A stretch of 39,668 nt of DNA from NCBI GenBank assembly GCA_030665785.1, contig DAOUZA010000005.1, positions 1-39,668 on the forward strand, in the 5' to 3' direction. Made by a program: the position numbers and the translations under genes. How positions within the stretch are numbered: the first letter of the stretch is position 1; each line of letters opens with the position of its first letter. Below the pieces are notes generated by a model, which searched no databases, was not told the origin of the DNA, and was given only the letters and a program-made list of their open reading frames with translations. Positions 18,750 to 27,619 of the stretch are shown here, one piece after another. The stretch comes from Dehalococcoidia bacterium (lineage in GTDB: Bacteria > Chloroflexota > Dehalococcoidia > GIF9 > AB-539-J10).

Positions 18750-18822
18750 TTTCCTCTCCCTTCAGTAGTCTGGCGCAATTATACTTTTGATGAAAGCTAA
18801 AGACAAGCCCGTGTGCTCGTCC

Positions 18823-18840
18823 ATCCGTTAGCCAACGGAT
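18823..18840. repeat. ATCCGTTAGCCAACGGAT hairpin repeat
   Basis: 7-bp arms; identical copy at 24464-24481. Confidence 0.7.
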
Positions 18841-18862
18841 TTCTCGCTTATGCTCGGAACAG

Positions 18863-18892
18863 GGATTGCCACGCCCTCGGCTCGCAATGACA
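18863..18892. repeat. Dispersed GGATTGCC...CTCGCAATGACA repeat
   Basis: Family match. Confidence 0.7.
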
Positions 18893-18925
18893 AGAAGGGC
18901 GTATCATTGCGAGGCATAGTTTTAA

Positions 18926-18983
18926 AATGTAGTTGCCCAATTTATTGGGCAAATTGGCGCCTGATGAATCAGGCAACTACATT
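18926..18983. repeat. Cloverleaf-type repeat A
   Basis: Outer arms AATGTAGTTGCC/GGCAACTACATT (12 bp); inner hairpins TTGCCCAAT-TT-ATTGGGCAA and GCCTGAT-GA-ATCAGGC. Confidence 0.8.
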
Positions 18984-19042
18984 GCTGTTTGTAGCTATCA
19001 GCTGTCAGCTTTCAGCTGAGTGCTGACCACTGACTGCTGTTT

Positions 19043-19092
19043 TGTAGTGCGACCCTTCAGGGTCGTGCACGAGGCTAAAGCCACGCACTGCA
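19043..19092. repeat. Cloverleaf-type repeat B, degenerate copy
   Basis: TGTAGTGCGACCCTTCAGGGTCGTGCACGAGGCTAAAGCCACGCACTGCA, near-identical to 24349-24398. Confidence 0.8.
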
Positions 19093-19113
19093 GTCAGTCC
19101 CTTCGAGGGAGAG

Positions 19114-19230
19114 GAGATTCTTCAGTCGCGGAGCCTGTCCTGAGCGGTGAGATTCTTCCCCTTCCTCTTCACTTCGTTCAGAGTCAGGGTCAGAATGACA
19201 GGGGGAGCGAAGGGCTCCTTCAGAATGACA
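19114..19230. repeat. Dispersed GAGATTCTTC...CAGAATGACA repeat cluster
   Basis: Several partial copies; inverted relative to 21464-21530. Confidence 0.75.
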
Positions 19231-19250
19231 TTGGGTAGCAATTAAGTGCT

Positions 19251-20417
19251 TCAAATAGAGATGTGTTTGCCTGTTTTGATGGATTTCGGACCATACTTTT
19301 TTCGAATTCTGACGATAGCGTTCTCCAGGCATCCCTGCTTTTCTGCCTGGGTATCAAATAGGGAGAGTTGTTTCTCCTTGCCAGTCTGGGTTGATACTTT
19401 AATACCGATAAGGCGGATTGGTTTTTGTTTCTCCCGCAGGGTTTTGTTCAGCAATTGCAGAGCGGTGGTGAAGATAACCTGGGTGGCGTTGCTAGCCTCT
19501 GTTAAGCTAACCTGACGAGTGATTGTTTCGAAATCAGCATATCGGAGTTTTATAGCAATGCAACCTGCCAGTTTACTTTGGGACCGCAACTTGGCCGTGC
19601 TCTCGCTACATAATTGGTGCAAATTAGACTCGAGGAAACGCTGGTCCAGGGTGTCGTGAGCAAAGGTAATTTGGCGGTTAATGGATTTAGGTTCACTGGG
19701 TAGTTCTACCACTCGGTCATCTATGCCATTAGCGTAACGATGCAATGTTATTCCGGTTATTCCAAAGGTTTTCCTTATTCCCTCTTCAGGATATGATGCC
19801 AGCTCGCCGATAGTAGTTATGCCCATTTCGGTTAGTGTCTGCTCCGTTTTCTTGCCTACCCCGGGCAATTTAGAAACTGGAAGTGGGCTTAGGAAGTCTC
19901 GTTCCTTTCCTGGAGCTATCTCCAACACCCCATTGGGTTTGCATAAGTCTGAGGCAATCTTGGCTATTACTTTGCATGTAGAAATGCCTACTGAGGCAGT
20001 GAGATTTAGTTCCTTATTTACGCGTTTTTTTATCGCCGATGCCATTTGCTCAGGGGAGCCATAAAGTTGGTGACATTCAGTAGCATCGAGGTAAGCCTCA
20101 TCAAGTCCCAATGGCTCAACAGTGGGGGAGAAAGCAGTCAGGATTTCCATAAACTTAGCTGATGCTTGTCGGTAGCGGTTAAGATTGACCTGTAAGAAAG
20201 TGGCTTGAGGACAAAAACGGCGAGCTTGAGATAAAGGCATGCCAGCATGTATACCGAAAGGGCGTGCTTCATATGAAGCGGAGGACACCACGCCACGACG
20301 GTTTGGGTCTCCGCCCACAACCACTGGTTTCCCCTTCAGCTCTGGATTGTGAACCTGCTCCACAGAGGCAAAAAAGGCATCTAAGTCAATGTGGAAGATA
20401 CAGCGAGCCATGGCCAA
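19251..20417 (-). CDS. dinB: DNA polymerase IV (Y-family)
   Basis: CIFHIDLDAFFASVEQ, GLDEAYLDAT, SVGISTCKVIAKIASDLCKPNG, LPGVGKKTEQTL; clamp-binding QLSLF. Confidence 0.95.
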   Translation of the reverse strand: MAMARCIFHIDLDAFFASVEQVHNPELKGKPVVVGGDPNRRGVVSSASYEARPFGIHAGMPLSQARRFCPQATFLQVNLNRYRQASAKFMEILTAFSPTVEPLGLDEAYLDATECHQLYGSPEQMASAIKKRVNKELNLTASVGISTCKVIAKIASDLCKPNGVLEIAPGKERDFLSPLPVSKLPGVGKKTEQTLTEMGITTIGELASYPEEGIRKTFGITGITLHRYANGIDDRVVELPSEPKSINRQITFAHDTLDQRFLESNLHQLCSESTAKLRSQSKLAGCIAIKLRYADFETITRQVSLTEASNATQVIFTTALQLLNKTLREKQKPIRLIGIKVSTQTGKEKQLSLFDTQAEKQGCLENAIVRIRKKYGPKSIKTGKHISI

Positions 20418-21242
20418 TTATAAATTAGGCTCAAAGAGGTTTAGTTGTTGCCCTCCTTGAGCATTCAAGCTGACTTTGCGTGGCACCAGCCTCTGTTCAT
20501 CAAGACCACCTAATTTGTTGATATTTTCCACGATAGTAGGCAGGCAGTATTTAGCCATCTCTTCCATAATGCAAGGGGTATTAAATCGCAGAAGTTTCCA
20601 GCCAGCTGTTTCCAAATCATTGTCTCGTAGGTTGTCTTGAGGGATGCGCTCTGGTTTGGCGTGCCAGGTGTCACCGTCGGTCTCTATGTCAATCTTGCCT
20701 AATGCGCAGTAAATGGCGAAGTCAAGAGCGTAGCTGTGTCCCTTTACTTGTATAAACTCCTGTCGCTCCACGCTAATGTTCAACCGTTTGAGTTCAGCCC
20801 ATAGCCTGTCTTCCAGCGGACTCTCATCGTATAAGTCATTGATCTCCATGGCATTTATAAACTTCTGCCAGGTAGTTGGGATAAAGACGATGTATCGCCA
20901 GCGTCGGCTAAAAATAGGTTGGGGCAACCGCTGCAATGGCGATAGCAACAGTTGATAGTAACGTCGCTGGCCCCTTTCATCATGGGATTGATCGGGGAAA
21001 AGTTGCCAGCGGAAGACTTCACGGATGTCAAGGACACGCGTAAAGTAATTTACAGCGTAAGCTTCGTTACCGAAGACTTTGGTCTGGTAAAAGGCTAGCC
21101 ATTGGGGTGGCCATCGCTTTTTGAGCAAACCTTCCATACTGTGCACTGGAATGCGGTACCAGTGCTGATCGCGAACAATGACAAAATCTAGCATATTGTT
21201 CATGATGGTAACTAGCAGCTCGCCCCTTCTTGCTCGCTTCAA
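20418..21242 (-). CDS. DUF559-like (Vsr/PD-(D/E)XK fold) endonuclease-domain protein
   Basis: ESPLEDRLWAELKRLN...YALDFAIYCALGKIDIETDGDTWH...NLRDNDLETAGWKLLRF; C-terminal QLNLF. Confidence 0.75.
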   Translation of the reverse strand: MKRARRGELLVTIMNNMLDFVIVRDQHWYRIPVHSMEGLLKKRWPPQWLAFYQTKVFGNEAYAVNYFTRVLDIREVFRWQLFPDQSHDERGQRRYYQLLLSPLQRLPQPIFSRRWRYIVFIPTTWQKFINAMEINDLYDESPLEDRLWAELKRLNISVERQEFIQVKGHSYALDFAIYCALGKIDIETDGDTWHAKPERIPQDNLRDNDLETAGWKLLRFNTPCIMEEMAKYCLPTIVENINKLGGLDEQRLVPRKVSLNAQGGQQLNLFEPNL

Positions 21243-21244
21243 TT

Positions 21245-21439
21245 TTATCCCTCTCCACTACAGACTATCTTTCTTAGCTTCCTCTCAAAGACGCCTCTTT
21301 CCAGAAGCACCCTTCGTTGGCATTTAAGGCATTTAATGCCAATGTCAGCGCCAACTCTTACAACTTCCCACTCATAACTGCCACAGGGATGAGGCTTGCA
21401 CAGCCGAACTATGTCTCCAACCTTTATATCCACAGTCAT
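21245..21439 (-). CDS. DUF951 family protein
   Basis: IKVGDIVRLCKPHPCGSYEWEVVRVGADIGIKCLKCQRRVLL; start moved to internal ATG (MTVDIK) because the longer start lies in a repeat. Confidence 0.88.
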   Translation of the reverse strand: MTVDIKVGDIVRLCKPHPCGSYEWEVVRVGADIGIKCLKCQRRVLLERGVFERKLRKIVCSGEG

Positions 21440-21463
21440 TTTGAGGTCGTTTAGCAATCCTCC

Positions 21464-21530
21464 TGTCATTCTGACCCTGAATGAAGTGAAGGGGAAGAAT
21501 CTAGACCCTTCGCTGTCGCTTAGGGTGACA
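21464..21530. repeat. Dispersed GTCATTCTGA...GAAGAATCT...GGGTGACA repeat
   Basis: Inverted relative to 19151-19200. Confidence 0.75.
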
Positions 21531-21542
21531 AAATAAACACCT

Positions 21543-22370
21543 TCATTTTGCTTTTAGACGGGAAGCTAAATAGGTGTTAATTTCGTTACGAATTTTCTCC
21601 GCCATATCTCTGGCTGCCTGGGCAAAATCCTTTTCTTTAGAGGCGTATATAATTTGCCGTGATACAGCGATAATGGCGTTTTCCCCTTTAGCATCCACTC
21701 CGTATTTGACAGCCGAAGCTAAGTCTCCTCCCTGAGCGCCGATTCCAGGGATGAGCAACGGCATATTGAGGCAAATTGAACGTATCCGTTTCAATTCCCC
21801 AATGTAAGTGGCTCCCACTACCATGCCAACGTTGCCATAAATATTCCATTGTTTTGCCTTCTGTGCTACCAGGGCATACAGTGGTGCCCCAGCACATGGA
21901 AGCCGCTGGAAATCTGAAGCTCCAGGATTTGAGGTTAGCCCGAGGATGAATACTCCTTTGTTCTTGTAGTTGATAAATGGCTCTATGGAGTCGAAGCCAA
22001 GGTAAGGATTTACGGTAGCGGCATCGAACCCGAAGGTGGAGAAGAGAGCCCTGGCATAAAATTTAGCGGTATTACCTATATCACCCCGCTTGGCGTCGCC
22101 AATTACGGGAATATGGGCGGGAATATGGTCAATGGTCTTGTTCAGTAGAGTTATCCCTCTGGCTCCCTGGGCTTCGTAAAAGGCCAAGTTAAGCTTATAA
22201 GCACATACCAAGTCACAAGTAGCGTCAATAATATCCTGGTTAAATTCCAGAGGCTTTACCTTGGGCATAAGCTCCGGGTCAGGGTCGAGTCCGACACAGA
22301 GCAAACTCCTGTTACTCCTGCCAGCGTTTAGCAGCTTATCGACAAAATTTGCTTCTTTTTTCTCAGACAA
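21543..22370 (-). CDS. pyrF: Orotidine 5'-phosphate decarboxylase
   Basis: LCVGLDPD, IGDAKRGDIGNTAKFYA, TVNPYLGFDSIEPF, LIPGIGAQGGD. Confidence 0.95.
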   Translation of the reverse strand: MSEKKEANFVDKLLNAGRSNRSLLCVGLDPDPELMPKVKPLEFNQDIIDATCDLVCAYKLNLAFYEAQGARGITLLNKTIDHIPAHIPVIGDAKRGDIGNTAKFYARALFSTFGFDAATVNPYLGFDSIEPFINYKNKGVFILGLTSNPGASDFQRLPCAGAPLYALVAQKAKQWNIYGNVGMVVGATYIGELKRIRSICLNMPLLIPGIGAQGGDLASAVKYGVDAKGENAIIAVSRQIIYASKEKDFAQAARDMAEKIRNEINTYLASRLKAK

Positions 22371-22453
22371 GGTAACTGAACAACCTAACCGCTACTTAGT
22401 ACCTACCCTTATAAATTCCGCCAAGCCTTTGCTTATCGTTTTAAAGGATTGAT

Positions 22454-22957
22454 TCAAGCGTAAAGTATCACCGTTCCGGTAGCTTTAGCGACCTGCTCAT
22501 TATGGTGGTTGACAATGTTTGTTTCAGTGACATAAAAATACATCTTGCCCATTTTACCCCCTCTTTCGTAGATATTAGCCAGCTTGGTGCGAGAGGTAAT
22601 GACATCGCCAACCTTCAATGGTTTGTAGGATTCCCACTCTCCTCCACCATCTAGGATACCCTTGAGATTTTTGGGGAATTCCATATCGGGGATCATCGGT
22701 GCCATGGAGCCTGGAGGAGCTTTAGGGTCAGTAGGGGGAATCAGCACCATGAGGGTGCAAAGAAGATATGGGGGGGCAATAATGCTACCATACTTAGTTT
22801 TCTTGGCATATTCCTCATCTCGCCATAAAGGATTGGGGTCATCTACGGCATGGACAAAGCGGCGAATCATCCCCTTTTCTATCTCCACAGTAACTGGAGG
22901 TCCTTCCTTACCTAGCTGCTTTCGCAGATCCTCTAAGGTAATTTCTTTCTCAGCCAT
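22454..22957 (-). CDS. MaoC/FAS1-type hotdog dehydratase
   Basis: EIEKGMIRRFVHAVDDPNPLWRDEEYAKKTKYGSIIAPP; start at ATG after GGAGGGAAGGA. Confidence 0.82.
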   Translation of the reverse strand: MAEKEITLEDLRKQLGKEGPPVTVEIEKGMIRRFVHAVDDPNPLWRDEEYAKKTKYGSIIAPPYLLCTLMVLIPPTDPKAPPGSMAPMIPDMEFPKNLKGILDGGGEWESYKPLKVGDVITSRTKLANIYERGGKMGKMYFYVTETNIVNHHNEQVAKATGTVILYA

Positions 22958-22982
22958 TCCTTCCCTCCAAAGTTTGCTATTC

Positions 22983-23768
22983 TCACATATAAGCCCCACC
23001 GGAAATGTTTAGCAAATTACCGGTGATGAAATTGGAATCATCTGAAGCAAAGAAAAATATTGGTTTGGCGGCCTCTTCAGGCGTCAATGTCTTGCCACCC
23101 ATTGCTCCTATCATGATATCCCTGATCTTCTTGGGTATGCCTACTTGCTCTCCCTCAACTACATCGCCTGTCTCCTTCTCCCGGGTTAGCCTGGTATCCA
23201 CTACTCCATAGGCAACGACATTGCACCTTACGCCAAAAGCTGCCCATTCCCGGGCGACTGTTTTGGTCATGCCAATAAGTCCTGCCTTGGCGCTGGAGTA
23301 GTTAATCTGTCCCACATTGCCCATTAAACCGGCTACTGAAGATACGTTGACTATCCTGCCATTATGGTTTGGATGTCTCATGTATTTGGAAGCCGCGCGG
23401 ATGCAATTAAACGCCCCTTTGAGAGAAATGTTGACGCAGACATCCCACTGAGCATCGGTCATCTTGTGAATCATGGCATCCCTGGTAATTCCAGCATTGT
23501 TTATCAGGATATCCAGTTTGCCGAATTTCTCCACAGCAGCGTCCATTAATTTCTGAGCGTCTTCTCCTTTGGTTATGTTAGCAACGCAACATGCTGCCTT
23601 TCCTGGGCAGGCTTTGTTTATCTCGTTTGCTGCTTCCTCGCAAGGAGCTGGGTCAATATCATTTACCATTACACTTGCCCCCTCCCGGGCAAAGAGCATC
23701 GCCGTTGCCTTTCCGATTCCTCTTCCTGACCCTGTAATTACCGCTACTTGACCATCTAGCTTTCCCAT
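22983..23768 (-). CDS. SDR-family 3-oxoacyl-ACP/acyl-CoA reductase (FabG-like)
   Basis: VAVITGSGRGIGKATAMLFA, NNAGITRD, YSSAKAGLIGMTKTVARE. Confidence 0.9.
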   Translation of the reverse strand: MGKLDGQVAVITGSGRGIGKATAMLFAREGASVMVNDIDPAPCEEAANEINKACPGKAACCVANITKGEDAQKLMDAAVEKFGKLDILINNAGITRDAMIHKMTDAQWDVCVNISLKGAFNCIRAASKYMRHPNHNGRIVNVSSVAGLMGNVGQINYSSAKAGLIGMTKTVAREWAAFGVRCNVVAYGVVDTRLTREKETGDVVEGEQVGIPKKIRDIMIGAMGGKTLTPEEAAKPIFFFASDDSNFITGNLLNISGGAYM

Positions 23769-23801
23769 AGATTCCTCCTTTAATTATTTTTGCTGGAAAA
23801 T

Positions 23802-24233
23802 TTAGCCTCTCGATGGCAAACTAACCACCGCGCTACCAGTTATCGTTTTTTCACTCTTCGGGTTTTCCGTCCAGATATCAAGTTCAACGAGGTGCTCATT
23901 ATCCTGGGCATATTTTTTGGTTACTTTCCCTTTACAGGTTAGGTCCTGGTCAGGGAAATCCATGCCCCGGTAGCGAACATTATATTTCTTTAAGTTCCCT
24001 TCCAATCCAATCCAATCGGTGAGCATTTGTCCTAAGTATGCAGACTTGAGCCTGCCGTGGAGTATCACATCGGGTAACCCTGATGCTAAAGCAAAATCCT
24101 TGTTATAATGGATTTCATAGAAGTCCCCTGACGCCCCAGCCCACTGCACTAACTGCCGTCTAGTAGTTCGTTTAACTAAGGAAGGGATCTCTGAACCTAC
24201 CTCAACATCCTCATAAAAGACTTGCTCCGCCAC
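23802..24233 (-). CDS. MaoC-like hotdog dehydratase
   Basis: FYEDVEVGSEIPSLVKRTTRRQLVQWAGASGDFYEIHYNKDFALASGLPDVILHGRLK. Confidence 0.85.
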   Translation of the reverse strand: MAEQVFYEDVEVGSEIPSLVKRTTRRQLVQWAGASGDFYEIHYNKDFALASGLPDVILHGRLKSAYLGQMLTDWIGLEGNLKKYNVRYRGMDFPDQDLTCKGKVTKKYAQDNEHLVELDIWTENPKSEKTITGSAVVSLPSRG

Positions 24234-24348
24234 GATTCACCTCCTGTGCACAAAATAGCGTTGCAGATTATATCAGTCTGTTTTCCAATCCGTCAATGTT
24301 TTGTACTCGTTCATATGATTAGTGACACATTTTTGTCATTGCTCCATT

Positions 24349-24398
24349 TGTAGTGCGACCCTTCAGGGTCGTGCACGGGGCTAAAGCCCCGCACTACA
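24349..24398. repeat. Cloverleaf-type repeat B
   Basis: Outer arms TGTAGTGC/GCACTACA; inner hairpins CGACCCT-TC-AGGGTCG and CGGGGCT-AA-AGCCCCG. Confidence 0.85.
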
Positions 24399-24463
24399 TT
24401 ATGTTAAATTGTGATGGGCTAAACAAATCCCGGGCAATTTCAAAAATTAAAGATAAAAAAGCA

Positions 24464-24481
24464 ATCCGTTAGCCAACGGAT
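24464..24481. repeat. ATCCGTTAGCCAACGGAT hairpin repeat
   Basis: Identical to 18823-18840. Confidence 0.7.
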
Positions 24482-24552
24482 AATGTGTCCACTATCTATC
24501 TGAACTAGATCATGTTTTAATTTTTGTTGCCATAAATTAGTATTATTGATAA

Positions 24553-25887
24553 ATGAACTATAGCCAGGCTGAAGAATATCTTTCCCGCCTTGTTAATTAT
24601 GAAAGAATTCCGCACATATCCTACGCTTCACCTGATTACAACCTGGAGCATGTAAAATATCTGTTGGAGTCATTGGGCAATCCTCATTTATGTGCCAGGA
24701 CAATACACATAGCGGGTACTAAGGGGAAGGGAAGTGTAGCAGCAATAATTGCCCAAGTTTTGACTATCTCAGGCTATAACACCGGGCTATATACTTCACC
24801 TCACCTTCATACTTTAAGAGAGCGTATCGTGGTCAACGGTAGCTTAATCTCCGAAGCTGAGTTTGCCTCTCTTATGACCCGGCTTAACCCTTACATTGAG
24901 ATGATAAATCATAATCCTGATTACCGCAGCCTGACCTACTTTGAGGCGTTGACCGTGCTGGCATTTACTCATTTCCAAAGTAAGCAGGTGGATTTTCAAG
25001 TATTGGAAGTTGGATTAGGTGGTCGGTTGGATGCTACCAATGTGGTTAGGCCGGATGTTTGCGTTATCACTCCCATCAGCCGAGACCACACCGAAATTTT
25101 AGGTAACAGTCTGAATAAGATAGCTTTGGAAAAGGCAGGTATCATTAAACCTGGTTGTTTTGTTATCAGCTCTCCACAAACTGGAGCGGTAGCCCGGGTA
25201 TTGAAAGATGTTTGCCAGAAGCGAGGGGTGGAATTGATTGAAGTGGGCAAGGATGTTATCTGGCATAGTGTAACCAATGACCTTCATAAGCAAGCATTTA
25301 TAGTTGAGGGAAAGAAAGGAATTTATCACATTACCATTCCACTTCTCGGAGATTTCCAGGTTGAGAATGCCTCCACCGCTATAGCGGCGTTAGAGGCTTT
25401 GAGTTCTCATGGGTTTGATATCTCACGCGAAAGTATTGTCGAGGGGCTGGCGGAGGTTGACTGGCCAGGGCGATTCCAGATTTTGAATCGCAAGCCATTG
25501 ATATTGGTTGACGGCGCTCATAATGTGGCATCGATGAGGAGGTTGGCTTGGAATATAAAAAAGTATTTCCAGTATGAGCAGCTCTTTGTTATTTTTGGTG
25601 CCTCAGTGGACAAGGATATAAGCGGCATAGCGAGGGAATTAACCTCCCTTTCGCCCCGGGTTATTGTTACCCGCTCTTCACATTCGCGTGCCGCCTCTCC
25701 CCGTGCTATAGCCGCTAAGTTTGATGAATGCGGCATTAAGCCACAGATTGGCGAAAATGTTTTTCAATCTCTCGATTTAGCTTTATCCATAGCAAAGGAT
25801 AACGACCTCATCCTGGTTACCGGCTCTCTATTCGTAGTAGCCGAAGCACTGGATTACGCCACTAAATATCTGGCGAAAGCTAGTTAA
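24553..25887 (+). CDS. folC: Folylpolyglutamate synthase/dihydrofolate synthase
   Basis: IHIAGTKGKGSVAAI, GLYTSPHLHTLRERI, EVGLGGRLDATNVV, LVDGAHNVASM. Confidence 0.95.
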   Translation: MNYSQAEEYLSRLVNYERIPHISYASPDYNLEHVKYLLESLGNPHLCARTIHIAGTKGKGSVAAIIAQVLTISGYNTGLYTSPHLHTLRERIVVNGSLISEAEFASLMTRLNPYIEMINHNPDYRSLTYFEALTVLAFTHFQSKQVDFQVLEVGLGGRLDATNVVRPDVCVITPISRDHTEILGNSLNKIALEKAGIIKPGCFVISSPQTGAVARVLKDVCQKRGVELIEVGKDVIWHSVTNDLHKQAFIVEGKKGIYHITIPLLGDFQVENASTAIAALEALSSHGFDISRESIVEGLAEVDWPGRFQILNRKPLILVDGAHNVASMRRLAWNIKKYFQYEQLFVIFGASVDKDISGIARELTSLSPRVIVTRSSHSRAASPRAIAAKFDECGIKPQIGENVFQSLDLALSIAKDNDLILVTGSLFVVAEALDYATKYLAKAS

Positions 25888-26156
25888 TGCTCTGCGGATT
25901 GAGTCAAACTAGGAGAAGTGAGGGCTTCCTGAGGTAGCATTTTGGATAGCATTTGCTGTAATGCCATAACATGGCTGCATGTTCCCCACTGGGAGAAGAA
26001 ATCGCAGGAACAATGCCATTTCCCATCACTGTAATCCACTTTATGGATATTATGCCCGCCATGAAAATCAACCGAAAGAGCGGAAAAGGTAACTCGTTGT
26101 GGCTCTTGAGCGTAAATCTTAGCTTTTTCAATCTTACCAATAAGACTAGACCTCAT
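25884..26156 (-). CDS. SWIM zinc-finger protein
   Basis: KWHCSCDFFSQWGTCSHVMALQQ (CxC...CxH). Confidence 0.75.
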   Translation of the reverse strand: MRSSLIGKIEKAKIYAQEPQRVTFSALSVDFHGGHNIHKVDYSDGKWHCSCDFFSQWGTCSHVMALQQMLSKMLPQEALTSPSLTQSAEH

Positions 26157-26186
26157 CTAAAGCCCTCCTTAATCCATTTGTTATTT

Positions 26187-26215
26187 TTAACAACCATTTA
26201 ACCAGAGTATATAAT
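26187..26215 (+). promoter_or_regulatory. Sigma70-type promoter for tldD
   Basis: TTAACA (26187-26192), 17-nt spacer, TATAAT (26210-26215). Confidence 0.55.
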
Positions 26216-26260
26216 AATAGAGGGTGAAAAATCTATTTTACTGATTTGGGAAGCAAGCTA

Positions 26261-27619
26261 ATGCGTGAGCAATTTACCGATATTTTATCTAAGTGCAGTG
26301 CTGACTATGTAGAGATTCGGTTTGAACAAAATCAAACCACTCAGATTAACTACCGGGGTGGGAAGCTGGAAGAAGTGGGTAGAGCCTACAGTTCCGGCGG
26401 CAATATTAGAGCTTTAGTCAAGGGAGGTTGGGGATTTGTCTGTTTTAATTCTGTTGATAAATTGGATGATTATGTTGAACTGGCGGTAAAGCAGGCAAAG
26501 TTAGCCTGTGGGGAAGGATTTACCCTTACTTCCAAGGAGCCAGTAGTGGATATTGTGGAGGTGCCGGTAAAGGACAACGCTGCGGACACGCCGTTGGTAA
26601 AGAAGAAGCAGCTCTTTGATGAATACAACGACATTATGCTTACTTCACCGCAGATTCAGGATTCGAGGATTGGCTATCGGGATGTCAACCGCAAGGTTAT
26701 TTTTGCTAATTCCGAGGGGAGTTACATTGAGCAAGATAAGCCAGATTTGACTTTGCGTGTGACTGCTATAGCACGAGGGAACGGTGAAATCCAGCAGGCA
26801 GGGCTGAGCCTGGGCAGCGTTGGTGATTTTTCTGTGATAGAGAACTTGCACGATGAGGTGAAGGAAGTAGCTAGACGTGCTGCTGCGCTTCTCCACGCTC
26901 CTCAGGTAAAGGGTGGTGAATACACCGTCATTTTAGACCCTATTCTGGCAGGTGTTTTTGCTCATGAAGCCTTCGGGCATTTATCTGAGGCAGATTTTGT
27001 TTACCAGAACGAGCCATTGCGACAGGTCATGGTGCTGGGGAAAAGGTTTGGGGGCAAGCACCTTAATATCGTTGATGATGCTACCATCCCTGGTTTGAGA
27101 GGAAGTTATAGATATGATGATGAGGGAATGCCAGCTACGAAGACTTATCTTATTCATGAAGGTATCCTGGTGGGAAGGCTTCATTCCAGGGAGACAGCGG
27201 CTAGAATGGGGGAAAAGCCAACCGGGAATGCTCGCGCCATTAATTACCTCTTCCCTCCGATAGTGCGAATGACCAATACCTTCATTGAGTCTGGGAGCAC
27301 ATCTTTTGAGGAAATGCTTGGTGAAATCAAAGACGGGGTTTACGTTAGGGATTGGTATGGGGGAACAACCAGCCTGGAGATGTTCACCTTTTCCGCAGGT
27401 GAAGCTTATATGATTCGTAATGGAAAACTGGCAGAATTGCTACGCCCGGTGGTATTAACCGGCAATGTTTTTGTTACCTTGAGTAATATAGATGCTATTG
27501 GCAATGATTTAGGTATGAATCAAGGTGGTGGTTGTGGTAAAGGGGGGCAATCCCCACTCCCTGTTTCCAATGGCAGTCCACATATCAGGATTCATCATTG
27601 CGTAATTGGGGGTAGATGA
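26261..27619 (+). CDS. tldD: TldD metallopeptidase
   Basis: VFAHEAFGHLSEADF; VRDWYGGTTSLEMFTFSAGEAYMIRNGKL; ATG at 26261 preferred over TTG at 26246. Confidence 0.92.
   Translation: MREQFTDILSKCSADYVEIRFEQNQTTQINYRGGKLEEVGRAYSSGGNIRALVKGGWGFVCFNSVDKLDDYVELAVKQAKLACGEGFTLTSKEPVVDIVEVPVKDNAADTPLVKKKQLFDEYNDIMLTSPQIQDSRIGYRDVNRKVIFANSEGSYIEQDKPDLTLRVTAIARGNGEIQQAGLSLGSVGDFSVIENLHDEVKEVARRAAALLHAPQVKGGEYTVILDPILAGVFAHEAFGHLSEADFVYQNEPLRQVMVLGKRFGGKHLNIVDDATIPGLRGSYRYDDEGMPATKTYLIHEGILVGRLHSRETAARMGEKPTGNARAINYLFPPIVRMTNTFIESGSTSFEEMLGEIKDGVYVRDWYGGTTSLEMFTFSAGEAYMIRNGKLAELLRPVVLTGNVFVTLSNIDAIGNDLGMNQGGGCGKGGQSPLPVSNGSPHIRIHHCVIGGR

Larger units (their letters stand above)
24303..24510. mobile_element. 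MITE-like composite repeat with imperfect inverted ends
   Basis: Left GTACTCGTTCATATGATTAGTGACACAT (24303-24330) vs right ATGTGTCCACTATCTATCTGAACTAGAT (24483-24510). Confidence 0.5.

Noticed and set aside
17100-21540. Canonical GAAC-N4-GTTC LexA boxes near lexA and dinB
   Set aside because: None seen by eye; would need a motif scan
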